NCBI GenBank assembly: GCA_030762175.1
Contig: CM060834.1
Location: 62,787,501-62,851,500, forward strand
Length of the DNA stretch: 64,000 nt
Direction: 5' to 3'
DNA from: Metallyticus violacea
Lineage: Eukaryota; Arthropoda; Insecta; Mantodea; Metallyticidae
The first letter of the stretch is position 1, and each line of letters starts with the position of its first letter. The position numbers were made by a program, and so were the translations under genes. The notes under the pieces were generated by a model. The model did no database searches. It was not told the origin of the DNA and worked only from the letters and a program-made list of their open reading frames with translations. Positions 25,364 through 38,700 of this stretch are shown here, piece after piece.

Positions 25364-27017
25364 GATAGCCTTAGAAAACCATAAAATGAAGAAAGATTCG
25401 CAAAAAGAAACATTTATTTCGATGGTTGGAAACTTCATTAGAATCACTTTTTTTCCGTTCTTATTTGAGATAACTGTTTCTCTTTCATTTTTCTACTTTG
25501 ATAGCCTTAGAAAAGCATATTATGCGGAAAGAATCTCGGAAAGAAAAAAATTTTTTTTCGAAGTTTGGAAACTTCAAAAGAATCGCGTTTTGTTGCGTTT
25601 CAAATGGAGATAACTATTTCTCCTATTTTATTCTAGTTTGGTATCCTTAGTAATCCATAAAATGAAGAAAGATTCGCGAAAAGAAAGCATTTATTTCGAT
25701 GGTTGGAAACTTCATTAGAATCACATTTTTCCGTTCTTATTTGAGATAACTGGTTCTCTTTCATTATTCTACTTTGATAGCTTTAGAAAACCAGATTCTG
25801 CGCTAAGATTCTCGATAAGAAAAAATTTTTTTTCGAAGTTTGGTAACTTCAAAAGAATCGCGTTTTGTTGCGTATCAAATGGAGATAACTATTTCCCCTT
25901 TATTATTCTAGTTTGATAGCCTTGAAAAACCATAAAATGAAGAAAGATTCGCGAAAAGAAAACATTTAAATCGATGGTTGGAAACTTCATTAGAATCACT
26001 TTTTTCCGTTCTTATTTGAGATAACTGGTTCTCTTTCATTTTTCCTCTTTGATAGCTTTAGAAAAGCATATTATGCGGAAAGAATCTCGTAGAGAAAACT
26101 TTTTTTTTTTCCAAGTATGGAAAATTATAAAGAATCTCGATTTGTTGAGTTTGATGGAGATATCTATTTCTCCTTCATTATTCTAGTTTGATAGCCTTAG
26201 AAAACCATAAAATGAAGAAAGATTCGCAAAAACAAAACATTTATTTCGATGGTTGGAAACTTCATTAGAATGACATTTTTCCGTTCTTGTATGAGATAAC
26301 TGTTTATCTTTCATTTTTCTTCTTTGATAGCTTTAGAAATGCATATTGTGCGGAAATAATCTCCAAAAGAAAAGTTATTTTTTCGATGATTGGAAACTTC
26401 AAAAGAATCGCGTTTTGTTGCGTTTAAATGGAGATAACTATTTCTCCTTCATTATTCTGATTTGATAGCCTTAGAATACCATAAAATGAAGAAAGATTCG
26501 CAAAAAGGAAAAAGATTTATTTCGATGGTTGGAAACTTCATTAAAATGACTTTTTTTCCGTTCTTATTTGAGATAACTAGTTCTCTTTCCTTTTACCACT
26601 TTGAAAGCCTTAGAAAAGCATATTCTGCGCAAAGAATCTCGAAAAGAAAAAAAAAATTTCGAAGTTTGGATACTTCAAAGGAATCCCGTTTTGTTGCGTT
26701 TCAAATGGAGATTACTATTTCTCCTTCATTATTCTAGTTTGATAGCCTTAGAAAACCATAAACTGAAGAAATTTTCGCGAAAAGAAAACATTTATTTCGA
26801 TGGTTGGAAACTTCATTAGAATCACCTTTTTTTCCGTTCGTATTTCAGATAACTGGTTCTCTTTCAATTTTCCACTTTGATAGCCTTAGAAAAGCATATT
26901 ATGCTGAAAGAATCTCGAAAAGAAAAAATTTTTTTTTCGAAGTTTGGAAACTTCAAAGAATCGCGTTTTGTTGCGTTTCAAATGGAGATAACTATTTTTC
27001 CTTCATTATTCTAATTT
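25364..27017. repeat. Alpha higher-order repeat, third (mosaic) copy, 6 units
   Basis: Units at 25364, 25640, 25915, 26190, 26464 and 26741. The first part follows 4779 onward (offset 20,585 bp). In the unit at 26190 the half B switches near 26385 (TTTTTTCGATGATTGG) to another alpha series, which is then shared with 48464 at an offset of exactly 22,000 bp. Confidence 0.87.
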
Positions 27018-30000
27018 GATAGCCTTAGAAAACCATAAAATGAAGAAAGATTCGCAAAAAGAAAACATTTATTTCGATGGTTGGAAACTTCATTAGAATC
27101 ACTTTTTTTCCGTTCTTATTTGAGATAACTGGTTCTCTTTCCTTTTTCCAGTTTGATAGCCTTAGAAATGCATATTATGCGGAAAGAATCTCGGAAAGAA
27201 AAAAATTTTTTTTCGAAGTTTGGAAACTTCAAAAGAATCGCGTTTTGTTGCGTTTCAAATGGAGATAACTATTTCTCCTATTTTATTCTAGTTTGATAGC
27301 CATAGAAAACCATAAAATGAAGAAAGATTCGCGAAAAGAAAACATTTATTTCGATGGTTGGAAACTTCATTAGAATCACTTTTTTTCTGTTCTTATTTGA
27401 GATAACTGGTTCTCTTATATTTTTCCATTTCGATAGCTTTGGAAAAGTTTATTATGCGGAAAGAATCTCCGAAAGAAAAAAAATTTTTTCGAAGTTTGGA
27501 ATCTTCACAAGAATCGCGTTTTGTAGCGTTTCAAATGGAGATAACTATTTCTCCTATTTTATTCTAGTTTGATAGCCTTAGAAAACCATAAAATGAAGAA
27601 AGATTCGCGAAAAGAAAAGACTTATTTCAGTTGTTGGAAACTTCATTAGAATCACTTTTTTTCCGTTCTTATATGAGATAACTGGTTATCTTTCATTTTT
27701 CTTCTTTGATAGCCTTAGAAAAGCATATTATGCCGAAAGAATCTCGAAAAGAAAAAAAAATTTTTGCAGTTAGGAAACTTCAAAGGAATCGCATTTTGTT
27801 ATGTTTCAAGTGGAGATAACTATTTCTCCTTCATTATTCTAGTTTGATAGCCTTAGTAATCCATAAAATTAGAAAGATTCGCGAAAAGAAAACATTTATC
27901 TCGATGGTTGGAAACATCATTATAATCACTTTTTTTCCGTTCTTATTTGAGATAACTGTTTCTCTTTCATTTTTCCACTTTGATAGCATTAGAAAAGCAT
28001 ATTATGCGGAAAGAATCTCGAAAAGAAAAATTTTTTTTTTCGAAGTTTGGAAACTTCAAAGAATCGCGTTTTGTTGCGTTTCAAATGGAGATAACTATTT
28101 TTCCTTTATTATTCTAGTTTGATAGCCTTAGAAAACCATAAAATGAAGAATGATTTGCGAAAAGAAAACATTTATTTCCATGGTTGGAAACTTCATTAGA
28201 ATCACTTTTTTTCCGTTCTTATATGAGATAACTGGTTATCTTTCATTTTTCTTCTTTGATGGCCTTAGAAAAGCATATTATGCGGAAATAATCTCGAAAA
28301 GAAAATTTTTTTTTTCGAAGTTTGGAAACTTCAAAAGAATCGCGTTTTGTTGCGTTTCAAATGGAGATAACTATTTCTCCTTCAATATTCTAGTTTGATA
28401 ACCTTAGAAAACCATAAAATGAAGAAAGTTTCGCGAAAAGAAAACATTTATTTCAATGGTTGGATGCTTCATTAGAATCACTTTTTTCCGTTCTGATATG
28501 AGATAACTGGTTATCTTTCTATTTTCTTCTTTGATAGCGTAAGAAAAGCATATTATGCGGAAAGAATCTCGAAAAGAAAAAAAATTTTTGTTGTAGTTTC
28601 GAAACATATATAGAATCGCGTTTTGTTGAGTTTGATGGAGATAACTATTTCTCCTTCATTATTCCAGTTTGATAGCCTTAGAAAACCATAAAATGAAGAA
28701 AGATTCGCCAAAAGAAAACAGTTATTTCGATGGTTGGAAACTTCATTAGAATCACTTTTTTTCGGTTCTTATTTTAGATAACTGGTTCTCTTTCCTTTTT
28801 CCACTTGGATAGACTTAGAAAAGCATATTATGCGGAAAGAATCTCCGAAAGAAATCGCGTTTTGTTGAGTTTGATGGATATAACTATTTCTCCTTCATTA
28901 TTCTAGTTTGATATCCTTAGAAGACCATAAAATGAAGAAAGATTCGCAAAAAGAAAACAGTTATTTCGAAGGTTGGAAACTTCATTAGAATCACTTTTTT
29001 TCCGTTCTTCTTTGAGATAACTGGTTCTCTTTCATTTTTCTATTTTGATAGCTTTAGAAAAGCATATTCTGCGCAAAGAATCTCGAAAAGAAAAAAAAAA
29101 TTTTTCGTAGTTTGGTAACTTCAAACGAATCCCGTTTTGTTGCGTTTCAAATGGAGATAACAATTTTCCTTCATTATTCTAGTTTGATAGCTTTGAAAAA
29201 CCATAAAATGAAGAAAGATTCGCAAAAAGAAAACTTTTATTTCGATGGTTGGAAACTTCATTAAAATCACTTTTTTTTCCGTTCTTATTTGATTTAACTG
29301 GTTCTCTTTCGTTTTCCACTTTGATTGCCTTAGAAAAGCATATTATGCGGAAAGTATCTCGAAGAGAAAAAAATTTTTTTTCCAAGTTTGGAAACTTTAA
29401 AAGAATCGCGGTTTGTTGCGTTTCAAATGGAGATAACTATTTCTCCTTCATTATTATGGTTTGATCGCCTCAGAAAACCATAAAATCAAGAAAGGTTCGC
29501 GAAAAGAAAGCATTTATTTCGATTGTTGGAAACTTCATTTGAATCACTTTTTTTCCGTTCTTATTTGAGATAACTGGTTCTCTTTCATTTCTCTACTTTG
29601 ATAGCCTTATAAAAGCATATTATGCGGAAACAATCTGGAAAAGAAAATGTTTTTTTTTCGAAGTTCTGAAACTTCAAAAGAATCGCGTTTTTTTGCGTTT
29701 CAAATGGGGTAAACCATTTCTCCTTCATTATTCTAGTTTGATAGCCTTAGAAAACCATAAAATGAACAAAGATTTGCGAAAAGAAAATATTTATTTCCAT
29801 TGTTGGAAACTTCATTAGAATGACTTTTTTTCCGTTCTTATTTGAGATAACTGGTTGTCTTTCATTTTTCCACTTTGGTAGGCTTAGAAAAGCATATTAT
29901 GCGGAAAGAATCTCGGAAAGAAATTTTTTTTTTTCGAATTTTGGAAACTTCAAAAGAATCGCGTTTTGTTGCGTTTCAAATGGAGATAACTATTTCTCCG

Positions 30001-31118
30001 TCTTTATTCTAGTTTGATAGCTTTAGAAACCCATAAACTGAAGAAATATTCGCGAAAAGAAAACATTTATTTCGATGGTTGAAAACTTCATTAGAATCAC
30101 TTTTTTTCCGTTCTTATATGAGATAACTGGAAATTTTTCATTTTTCTTCTTTGATAGCCTTAGAAAAGCATATTATGCGGAAAGAATCTGGAAAAGAAAA
30201 TTTTTTTTTTCGAAGTTTGGAAATTTCAAAAGAATCGCGTTTTGTTGCGTTTCAAATGGAGATAACTATTTCTCCTTCATTATTTTATTTTGATAGCCTT
30301 AGAAAACCATAAAATGAAGAAAGTTTCGCCAAAAGGAAACATTTATTTCGATGGATGGAAACTTCATTAGAATCACTTTTTATTCGTTCTTATTTGAGAT
30401 AACTGGTTCTCTTTCATTTTTCTTCTTTGATAGCCTTATAAAAGCATATTATGCGGAAAGAATCTCGAAAAGAAAAAAAATTTTTTCGAAGTTTGGAAAC
30501 TTCAAAGCAATCGCAATTTGTTGCGTTTCAAATGGAGATAACTATTTCTCCTTCATTATTCTAGTTTGATAGCCTTAGAAAACCATAAAATTAAGAAAGA
30601 TTCGCGAAAAAGAAAGACTTATTTCAGTTGTTGGAAACTTCATTAGAATCACTTTTTTTCCGTTCTTATATGAGATAACTGGTTATCTTTAATTTTTCTT
30701 CTTTGATAGCATTAGAAAAGCATATTATGCCGAAAGAATCTCGAAAAGAAAAAAATTTTTTTTGAAGTTAGGAAACTTCAAATAATCGCGTTTTTTTATG
30801 TTTCAAGTGGAGATAACTATTTCTCCTTCATTATTCTAGTTTGATAGCCTTAGTAATCCATAAAACGAAGAAAGATTCGCGAAAAGAACACATTTATTTC
30901 GATGGTTGGAAACATCATTATAATCACTTTTTTCCGTTCTTATTTGAGATAACTGGTTCTCTTTCATTATTCTACTTTGATAGCTTTAGAAAAGCATATT
31001 CTGCGCAAAGATTCTCGATAAGAAAAAAAAATTTTTTCGAAGTTTGGTAACTACAAAAGAATCGGGTTTTGTTGCGTTTCAAATGGAGATAACTATTTCT
31101 CCTTCATTATTCTAGTTT
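27018..31118. repeat. Alpha to gamma block, 15 units, copy of 6429-10250
   Basis: Starts at 27018, 27295, 27571, 27846, 28121, 28397, 28671, 28910, 29186, 29463, 29740, 30016, 30292, 30568 and 30843. The offset to the first copy is 20,589-20,590 bp up to 28910 and 20,866-20,868 bp after 29463. The unit at 29186 is therefore one extra unit relative to 6429-10250. Confidence 0.9.
28671..28909. repeat. Shortened 239-bp unit, third copy
   Basis: Same 37-bp deletion junction (CCGAAAGAAATCGCG) as at 8081, within the same unit order. Confidence 0.93.
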
Positions 31119-34100
31119 GATAGCCTTAGAAGACCATAAAATGAAGAAAGATTCGCAAAAAGAAAACAATTATTTCGATGGTTGGAAACTTCATTAGAAT
31201 CACTTTTTTTCCGTTCTTCTTTGAGATAACAGGTTCTCTTTCATTTTTCCACTTTGATAGCTTTAGAAAAGCATATTCTGCGTAAAGAATCTCGAAAAGA
31301 AAAAAAAATTTTTTCGTAGTTTGATAACTTCAAAGGAATCCCGTTTTGTTGCGTTTCAAATGGAGATAACAATTTTCCTTCATTATTCTAGTTGATAGCT
31401 TTAGACAACCATAAAATGAAGAAAGATTCGCAAAAAGAAAACATTTGTTTCGATGGTTGGAAACTTCATTAGAATCACTTTTTTTTCCGTTCTTATTTGA
31501 GATAACTGGTTCTCTTTCAATTTTCCACTTTGATTGCCTTAGAAAAGCATATTATGCGGAAAGTATCTCGAAGAGAAAAAAATTTTTTTTCCAAGTTTGG
31601 AAACTTCAAAAGAATCGCGGTTTTTTGCGTTTCAAATGGAGATAACTATTTCTCCTTCTTTATTCTGGTTTGATAGCCTTAGATAACCATAAAATGAAGA
31701 AAGATTCGCGAAAAGAAAACATTTATTTCGACGGTTGGAAACTTCATTAAAATCACTATTTTTCCGTTCTTATTTGAGATAGCTGGTTCTCTTTCATTTT
31801 CCTTCTTTGATAGCCTTAGAGAAGCATATTATGCGGAAAGAATCTCGAAAAGAAAAAATATTTTTTTCGAAGTTTGTAAACTTCAAAGGGATCGCGTTTT
31901 GTTGCGTTTGAAATGGAGATAACTATTTCTCCTTTATTCTAGTTTGATAGCCTTAGAAAACCATAAAATGAAGAAAGCTTCGCAAAAAGAAAACATTTTT
32001 TTCGACGGTTGGAAACTTCATTAGAATCAATTTTTTCCGTTCTTATTTGAGATAACTGGTTCTCTTTCATTTTCCTTCTTTGATAGCCTTAGAAAAGCAT
32101 ATTATGCGAAAAGAATCTGGGAAAGAAAAAATTTTTTTTTCGAAGTTTGGAAACTTCAAAAGATTTGCGTTTTGTTGCGTTTCAAATGGAGATAACTATT
32201 TCTCCTTCATTATTCTAATTTGATAGCCTTAGAAAACCAAAAATGAAGCAAGTTTCGCGAAAAGAAAACAATTATTTCGATGGTTGGAAACTCCATTAGA
32301 ATCACTTTTTTTCCGTTCTTATTTGAGATAACTGGTTCTCTTTCATTTTCCTTCTTTGAAAGCCTTAGAAAAGCATATTATGCGGAAAGAATCTCGAAAA
32401 GAAAATTTTTTTTTCGAAGTTTAAAAACTTCAAAAGGAACCCGTTTTGTGGCGTTTGAAATGGAGATAACTATTTCTCCTTTTTTATTCTGGTTTGATAG
32501 CCTTAGAAAACCATAAAATGAAGAAAGATTCGGGAAAAGAAAACATTTCGATGGTTGGAAACTTCATTAGAATCACTTTTTTCCGTTCTTATTTGAGATA
32601 ACTGGTTCTCCTTCATTTTTCATCTTTGATAGCCTTAGAAAAACATATACGGAAAGAATCTCGAAAGGAAAATTTTTTTTTTCGAAGTTTGGAAACTTCA
32701 AAAGAATCGCGTTTTGTTGCGTTTCAAATGGAGATAACTATTTCTCCTTCATTATTCTAGTTTGATACCCTTAGAAAACTATAAAACGAAGGAAGTTTCG
32801 CGAAAAGAAAACATTTTTTTCGACGGTTGAATACTTCATTAGAATCACTTTTTTCCGTTCTTATTTGAGATAACTGGTTCTCTTTCATTTTCCTTCTTTG
32901 ATAGCCATAGAAAAGCGTATTATGCGGAAAGAATCTTGGAAAGAAAAAAAATTTTTTTTGAAATTTGGAAACTTCAAACGAATCGCGTTTTGTTGCGTTT
33001 CAAATGGAGATAACTATTTCTCCTTCATTATTCTTGTTTGATAGCCTTAGAAAACCATAAAATGAAGAAAGTTTCGCGAAAAGAAAACATTTATTTCGAT
33101 GGTTGGAAACTCCATTAGAATCACTTTTTTTCCGTTCTTATTTGAGATAACTGGTTCTCTTTCATTTTGCTTCTTTGATAGCCTTAGAAAAGCATATTAT
33201 GCGGAAAGAATCTCGAAAAGAAAAAAATTTTTTTTCGAAGTTTAAAAACTTCAAAAGAATCGCGTTTTGTTGCGTTTCAAATGGAGATAACTATTTCTCC
33301 TTCTTTATTCTGGTTTTATAGCCTTGTAAAACCATAAAATGAAGAAAGATTCGCGAAAAGAAAACATTTATTTCGACGGTTGGAAACTCCATTAGAATCA
33401 CTTTTTTTCCGTTCTTATTTGAGATAACTGGTTCTCTTTCATTTTCCTTCTTTGATAGCCTTAGAGAAGCATATTATGCGGAAAGAATCTCGAAAAGAAA
33501 AAAAAAATTTTTCGAAGTTTGAAAACTTCAAAAGAATCACGTTTTGTTGCGTTTCAAATGGAGATAACTATTTCTCCTTCTTTATTCTAATTTGATAGCC
33601 TTAGAAAACCAAAAATGAAGAAAGTTTCGCGAAAAGAAAACAATTATTTCGATGGATGGAAACTCCATTAGAATCACTTTTTTTCCGTTCTTATTTGAGA
33701 TAACTGGTTCTCTTTCATTTTCCTTCTTTGATAGCCTTAGAAAAGCATATTATGCGGAAAAAATCTCGGAAAGAAAAAAATTTTTTTTTGAAGTCTGGAA
33801 ACTTCAAAAGATTCGCGTTTTGTTGCGTTTCAAATGGAGATAAATATTTCTCCTTCATTAATCTAGTTTGATAGCCTTAGAAAACCATAAAATGAGGAAA
33901 GTTTCGCGAAAAGAAAACATTTATTTCGCTGGTTGGAAACTTCATTAGAATCAGGTTTTTTGCGTTCTTATTTGAGATAAATGGTTCTCTTTCATTTTCC
34001 TTCTTTGATAGCCTTAGAAAAACATATTATGCGGAAAGAATCTCCAAAAGAAACAATTTTTTTTCGAAGTTTGAATACTTAAAAAGAATCGCGTTTTGTT

Positions 34101-35793
34101 GCGTTTCAAATGGAGATAAATATTTCTCCTTCTTTATTCTAGTTTGATAGTCTTAGAAAACCATAAAATGAAGAAAGATTCGCGAAAAGAAAACATTTAT
34201 TTCGATGGTTGGAAACATTTATATAATCACTTTTCTTCCGTTCTTATTAAGGATAAGTGTTTCTCTTTCATTTTTCTACTTTTATAGCCTTAGAAAAGCA
34301 TATTATGCGGAAAGAATCTCGGAAAGAAAAAAAAATTTTTCGAAGTTTGGAAACTTCAAAAGAATCTAGTTTTGTTGCGTTTCAAATGGAGATAACTATT
34401 TCTCCTTCATTATTCTAGTTTGATAGCCTTAGAAAACCATAAAATGAAGAAAGTTTCGCTAAAAGAAAACATTTTTTTTGACGGTAGAAAATTCATTAGA
34501 ATCACTTTTTCAGTTCTAATTTGAGATAACTGGTTCTCTTTCATTTTGCTTCTTTGATAGCATTAGAAAAGCCAATTATGCGGAAAGAATCTCGGAAAGA
34601 AAAAAAAAATTTTTTGAAGTTTGGAAACTTCAAAAGAATCGCGTTTTGTTGCGTTTCAAATGGAGATAACTATTTGTCCTTCCTTATTCTAGTTTGATAG
34701 CCTTAAAAAACCATAAAATGAAGAAAGTTTCGCGAAAAGAACACATTCATTTCGACGGTTTGAAATTTCATTAGAATCACTTTTTTCAGTTCTTATTTGG
34801 GATAACTGGTTCTCCTTCATTTTTCTACTTTGATAGCCTTAGAAAATCATATTATGCGGAAAGATTCTCGAAAAAAATTTTTTTTTTCGATGTTTGGAAA
34901 CTTCAAAAGAATCGCGTTTTGTTGCGTTTAAATGGAGATAACTATTTCTCCTTCATTATTCTAGTTTGATAGCCTTAGAAAACCATAAAATGAAGAAAGA
35001 TTCGCAAAAAGAAAAGATTTATTTCGATGGTTGGAAACTTCATTAAAATGACTTTTTTCCGTTCTTATTTGAGATAACTAGTTCTCTTTCCTTTTACCAC
35101 TTTGAAAGCCTTAGAAAAGCATATTCTGCGTAAAGAATCACGAAAAGAAAAAAAAATTTTTCGAAGTTTGGATACTTCAAAGGAATCCCGTTTTGTTGCG
35201 TTTAAATGGAGATAACTATTTCTCCTTCATTATTCTAGTTTGATAGCCTTAGAAAACCATAAAATTAAGAAAGATTCGCGAAAAGGAAAGATTTATTTCC
35301 ATTGTTGGAAACTTTATTAGAATGACTTTTTTTCCGTTCTTATTTGAGATAACTGGTTCTCTTTCATTTTTCCACTTTGGTAGCCTTAGAAAAGCATATT
35401 ATGCGGAAAGAATCTCGGAAAGAATTTTTTTTTTTCGAATTTTGGAAACTTCAAAAGAATCGCGTTTTGTTGCTTTTCAAATGGAGATAACTATTTCTCC
35501 TTCATTATTCTAGTTTGATAGCTTTAGAAACCCATAAACTGAAGAAATATTCGCGAAAAGAAAGCATTTATTTCGATGGTTGGAAACTTCATTAGAATCA
35601 CTTTTTTTCCGTTCTTATATGAGATAACTGGAAATTTTTCCTTTTTATTCTTTGATAGCCTTAGAAAAGCATATTATGCGGAAAGAATCTCCGAAAGAAA
35701 AGAAAACAATTTCGAATTTTGGAATCTTCAAAAGAATCGCGTTTTGTTGCGTTTCAAATGGAGATAACTATTTCTCCTTCATTATTCTAGTTT
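31119..35793. repeat. 17-unit beta higher-order repeat, with gamma units at its end
   Basis: Seventeen units, 4,675 bp, with starts at 31119, 31394, 31672, 31946, 32222, 32496, 32764, 33040, 33317, 33594, 33870, 34146, 34422, 34696, 34968, 35242 and 35517. It is nearly the same as 35794 onward until the tail, where this copy has gamma units (35242, 35517) and the other copy has alpha units. It keeps the two units (34422, 34696) that are fused into one at 22884 and 39095. Confidence 0.9.
32496..32763. repeat. 268-bp unit, third copy
   Basis: Same two small deletions as at 16837, including the AAACATATACGG form, at offset 15,659 bp. Confidence 0.9.
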
Positions 35794-38700
35794 GATAGCC
35801 TTAGAAGACCATAAAATGAAGAAAGATTCGCAAAAAGAAAACAATTATTTCGATGGTTGGAAACTTCATTAGAATCACTTTTTTTCCGTTCTTCTTTGAG
35901 ATAACAGGTTCTCTTTCATTTTTCCACTTTGATAGCTTTAGAAAAGCATATTCTGCGTAAAGAATCTCGAAAAGAAAAAAAAATTTTTTCGTAGTTTGAT
36001 AACTTCAAAGGAATCCCGTTTTTTTGCGTTTCAAATGGAGATAACAATTTTCCTTCATTATTCTAGTTGATAGCTTTAGACAACCATAAAATGAAGAAAG
36101 ATTCGCAAAAAGAAAACATTTGTTTCGATGGTTGGAAACTTCATTAGAATCACTTTTTTTTCCGTTCTTATTTGAGATAACTGGTTCTCTTTCAATTTTC
36201 CACTTTGATTGCCTTAGAAAAGCATATTATGCGGAAAGTATCTCGAAGAGAAAAAAATTTTTTTTCCAAGTTTGGAAACTTCAAAAGAATCGCGGTTTTT
36301 TGCGTTTCAAATGGAGATAACTATTTCTCCTTCTTTATTCTGGTTTGATAGCCTTAGATAACCATAAAATGAAGAAAGATTCGCGAAAAGAAAACATTTA
36401 TTTCGACGGTTGGAAACTTCATTAAAATCACTATTTTTCCGTTCTTATTTGAGATAGCTGGTTCTCTTTCATTTTCCTTCTTTGATAGCCTTAGAGAAGC
36501 ATATTATGCGGAAAGAATCTCGAAAAGAAAAATAATTTTTTTCGAAGTTTGTAAACTTCAAAGGGATCGCGTTTTGTTGCGTTTGAAATGGAGATTACTA
36601 TTTCTCCTTTATTCTAGTTTGATAGCCTTAGAAAACCATAAAATGAAGAAAGCTTCGCAAAAAGAAAACATTTTTTTCGACGGTTGGAAACTTCATTAGA
36701 ATCAATTTTTTCCGTTCTTATTTGAGATAACTGGTTCTCTTTCATTTTCCTTCTTTGATAGCCTTAGAAAAGCATATTATGCGAAAAGAATCTGGGAAAG
36801 AAAAAATTTTTTTTTCGAAGTTTGGAAACTTCAAAAGATTTGCGTTTTGTAGCGTTTCAAATGGAGATAACTATTTCTCCTTCATTATTCTAATTTGATA
36901 GCCTTAGAAAACCAAAAATGAAGCAAGTTTCGCGAAAAGAAAACAATTATTTCGATGGTTGGAAACTCCATTAGAATCACTTTTTTTCCGTTCTTATTTG
37001 AGATAACTGGTTCTCTTTCATTTTCCTTCTTTGATAGCCTTAGAAAAGCATATTATGCGGAAAGAATCTCGAAAAGAAATTTTTTTTTTTCGAAGTTTAA
37101 AAACTTCAAAAGGAACCCGTTTTGTGGCGTTTCAAATGGAGATAACTATTTCTCCTTTTTTATTCTGGTTTGATAGCCTTAGAAAGCCATAAAATGAAGA
37201 AAGATTCGGGAAAAGAAAACATTTCGATGGTTGGAAACTTCATTAGAATCACTTTTTTCCGTTCTTATTTGAGATAACTGGATCTCCTTCATTTTTCATC
37301 TTTGATAGCCTTAGAAAAACATATGCGGAAAGAATCTCGAAAGGAAAATTTTTTTTTTCGAAGTTTGGAAACTTCAAAAGAATCGCGTTTTGTTGCGTTT
37401 CAAATGGAGATAACTATTTCTCCTTCATTATTCTAGTTTGATAGCCTTAGAAAACTATAAAACGAAGGAAGTTTCGCGAAAAGAAAACATTTTTTTCGAC
37501 GGTTGAATACTTCATTAGAATCACTTTTTCCGTTCTTATTTGAGATAACTGGTTCTCTTTCATTTTCCTTCTTTGATAGCCATAGAAAAGCGTATTATGC
37601 GGAAAGAATCTTGGAAAGAAAAAAAATTTTTTTTGAAATTTGGAAACTTCAAACGAATCGCGTTTTGTTGCGTTTCAAATGGAGATAACTATTTCTCCTT
37701 CATTATTCTTGTTTGATAGCCTTAGAAAACCATAAAATGAAGAAAGTTTCGCGAAAAGAAAACATTTATTTCGATGGTTGGAAACTCCATTAGAATCACT
37801 TTTTTCCGTTCTTATTTGAGATAACTGGTTCTCTTTCATTTTGCTTCTTTGATAGCCTTAGAAAAGCATATTATGCGGAAAGAATCTCGAAAAGAAAAAA
37901 ATTTTTTTTCGAAGTTTAAAAACTTCAAAAGAATCGCGTTTTGTTGCGTTTTAAATGGAGATAACTATTTCTCCTTCTTTATTCTGGTTTTATAGCCTTA
38001 GAAAACCATAAAATGAAGAAAGATTCGCGAAAAGAAAACATTTATTTCGACGGTTGGAAACTCCATTAGAATCACTTTTTTTCCGTTCTTATTTGAGATA
38101 ACTGGTTCTCTTTCATTTTCCTTCTTTGATAGCCTTAGAGAAGCATATAATGCGGAAAGAATCTCGAAAAGAAAAAAAAAATTTTTCGAAGTTTGAAAAC
38201 TTCAAAAGAATCACGTTTTGTTGCGTTTCAAATGGAGATAACTATTTCTCCTTCTTTATTCTAATTTGATAGCCTTAGAAAACCAAAAATGAAGAAAGTT
38301 TCGCGAAAAGAAAACAATTATTTCGATGGATGGAAACTCCATTAGAATCACTTTTTTTCCGTTCTTATTTGAGATAACTGGTTCTCTTGCATTTTCCTTC
38401 TTTGATAGCCTTAGTAAAGCATATTATGCGGAAAAAATCTCGGAAGGAAAAAAAATTTTTTTTGAAGTCTGGAAACTTCAAAAGATTCGCGTTTTGTTGC
38501 GTTTCAAATGGAGATAACTATTTCTCCTTCATTAATCTAGTTTGATAGCCTTAGAAAACCATAAAATGAGGAAAGTTTCGCGAAAAGAAAACATTTATTT
38601 CGATGGTTGGAAACTTCATTAGAATCACGTTTTTTGCGTTCTTATTTGAGATAAATGGTTCTGTTTCATTTTCCTTCTTTGATAGCCTTAGAAAAACATA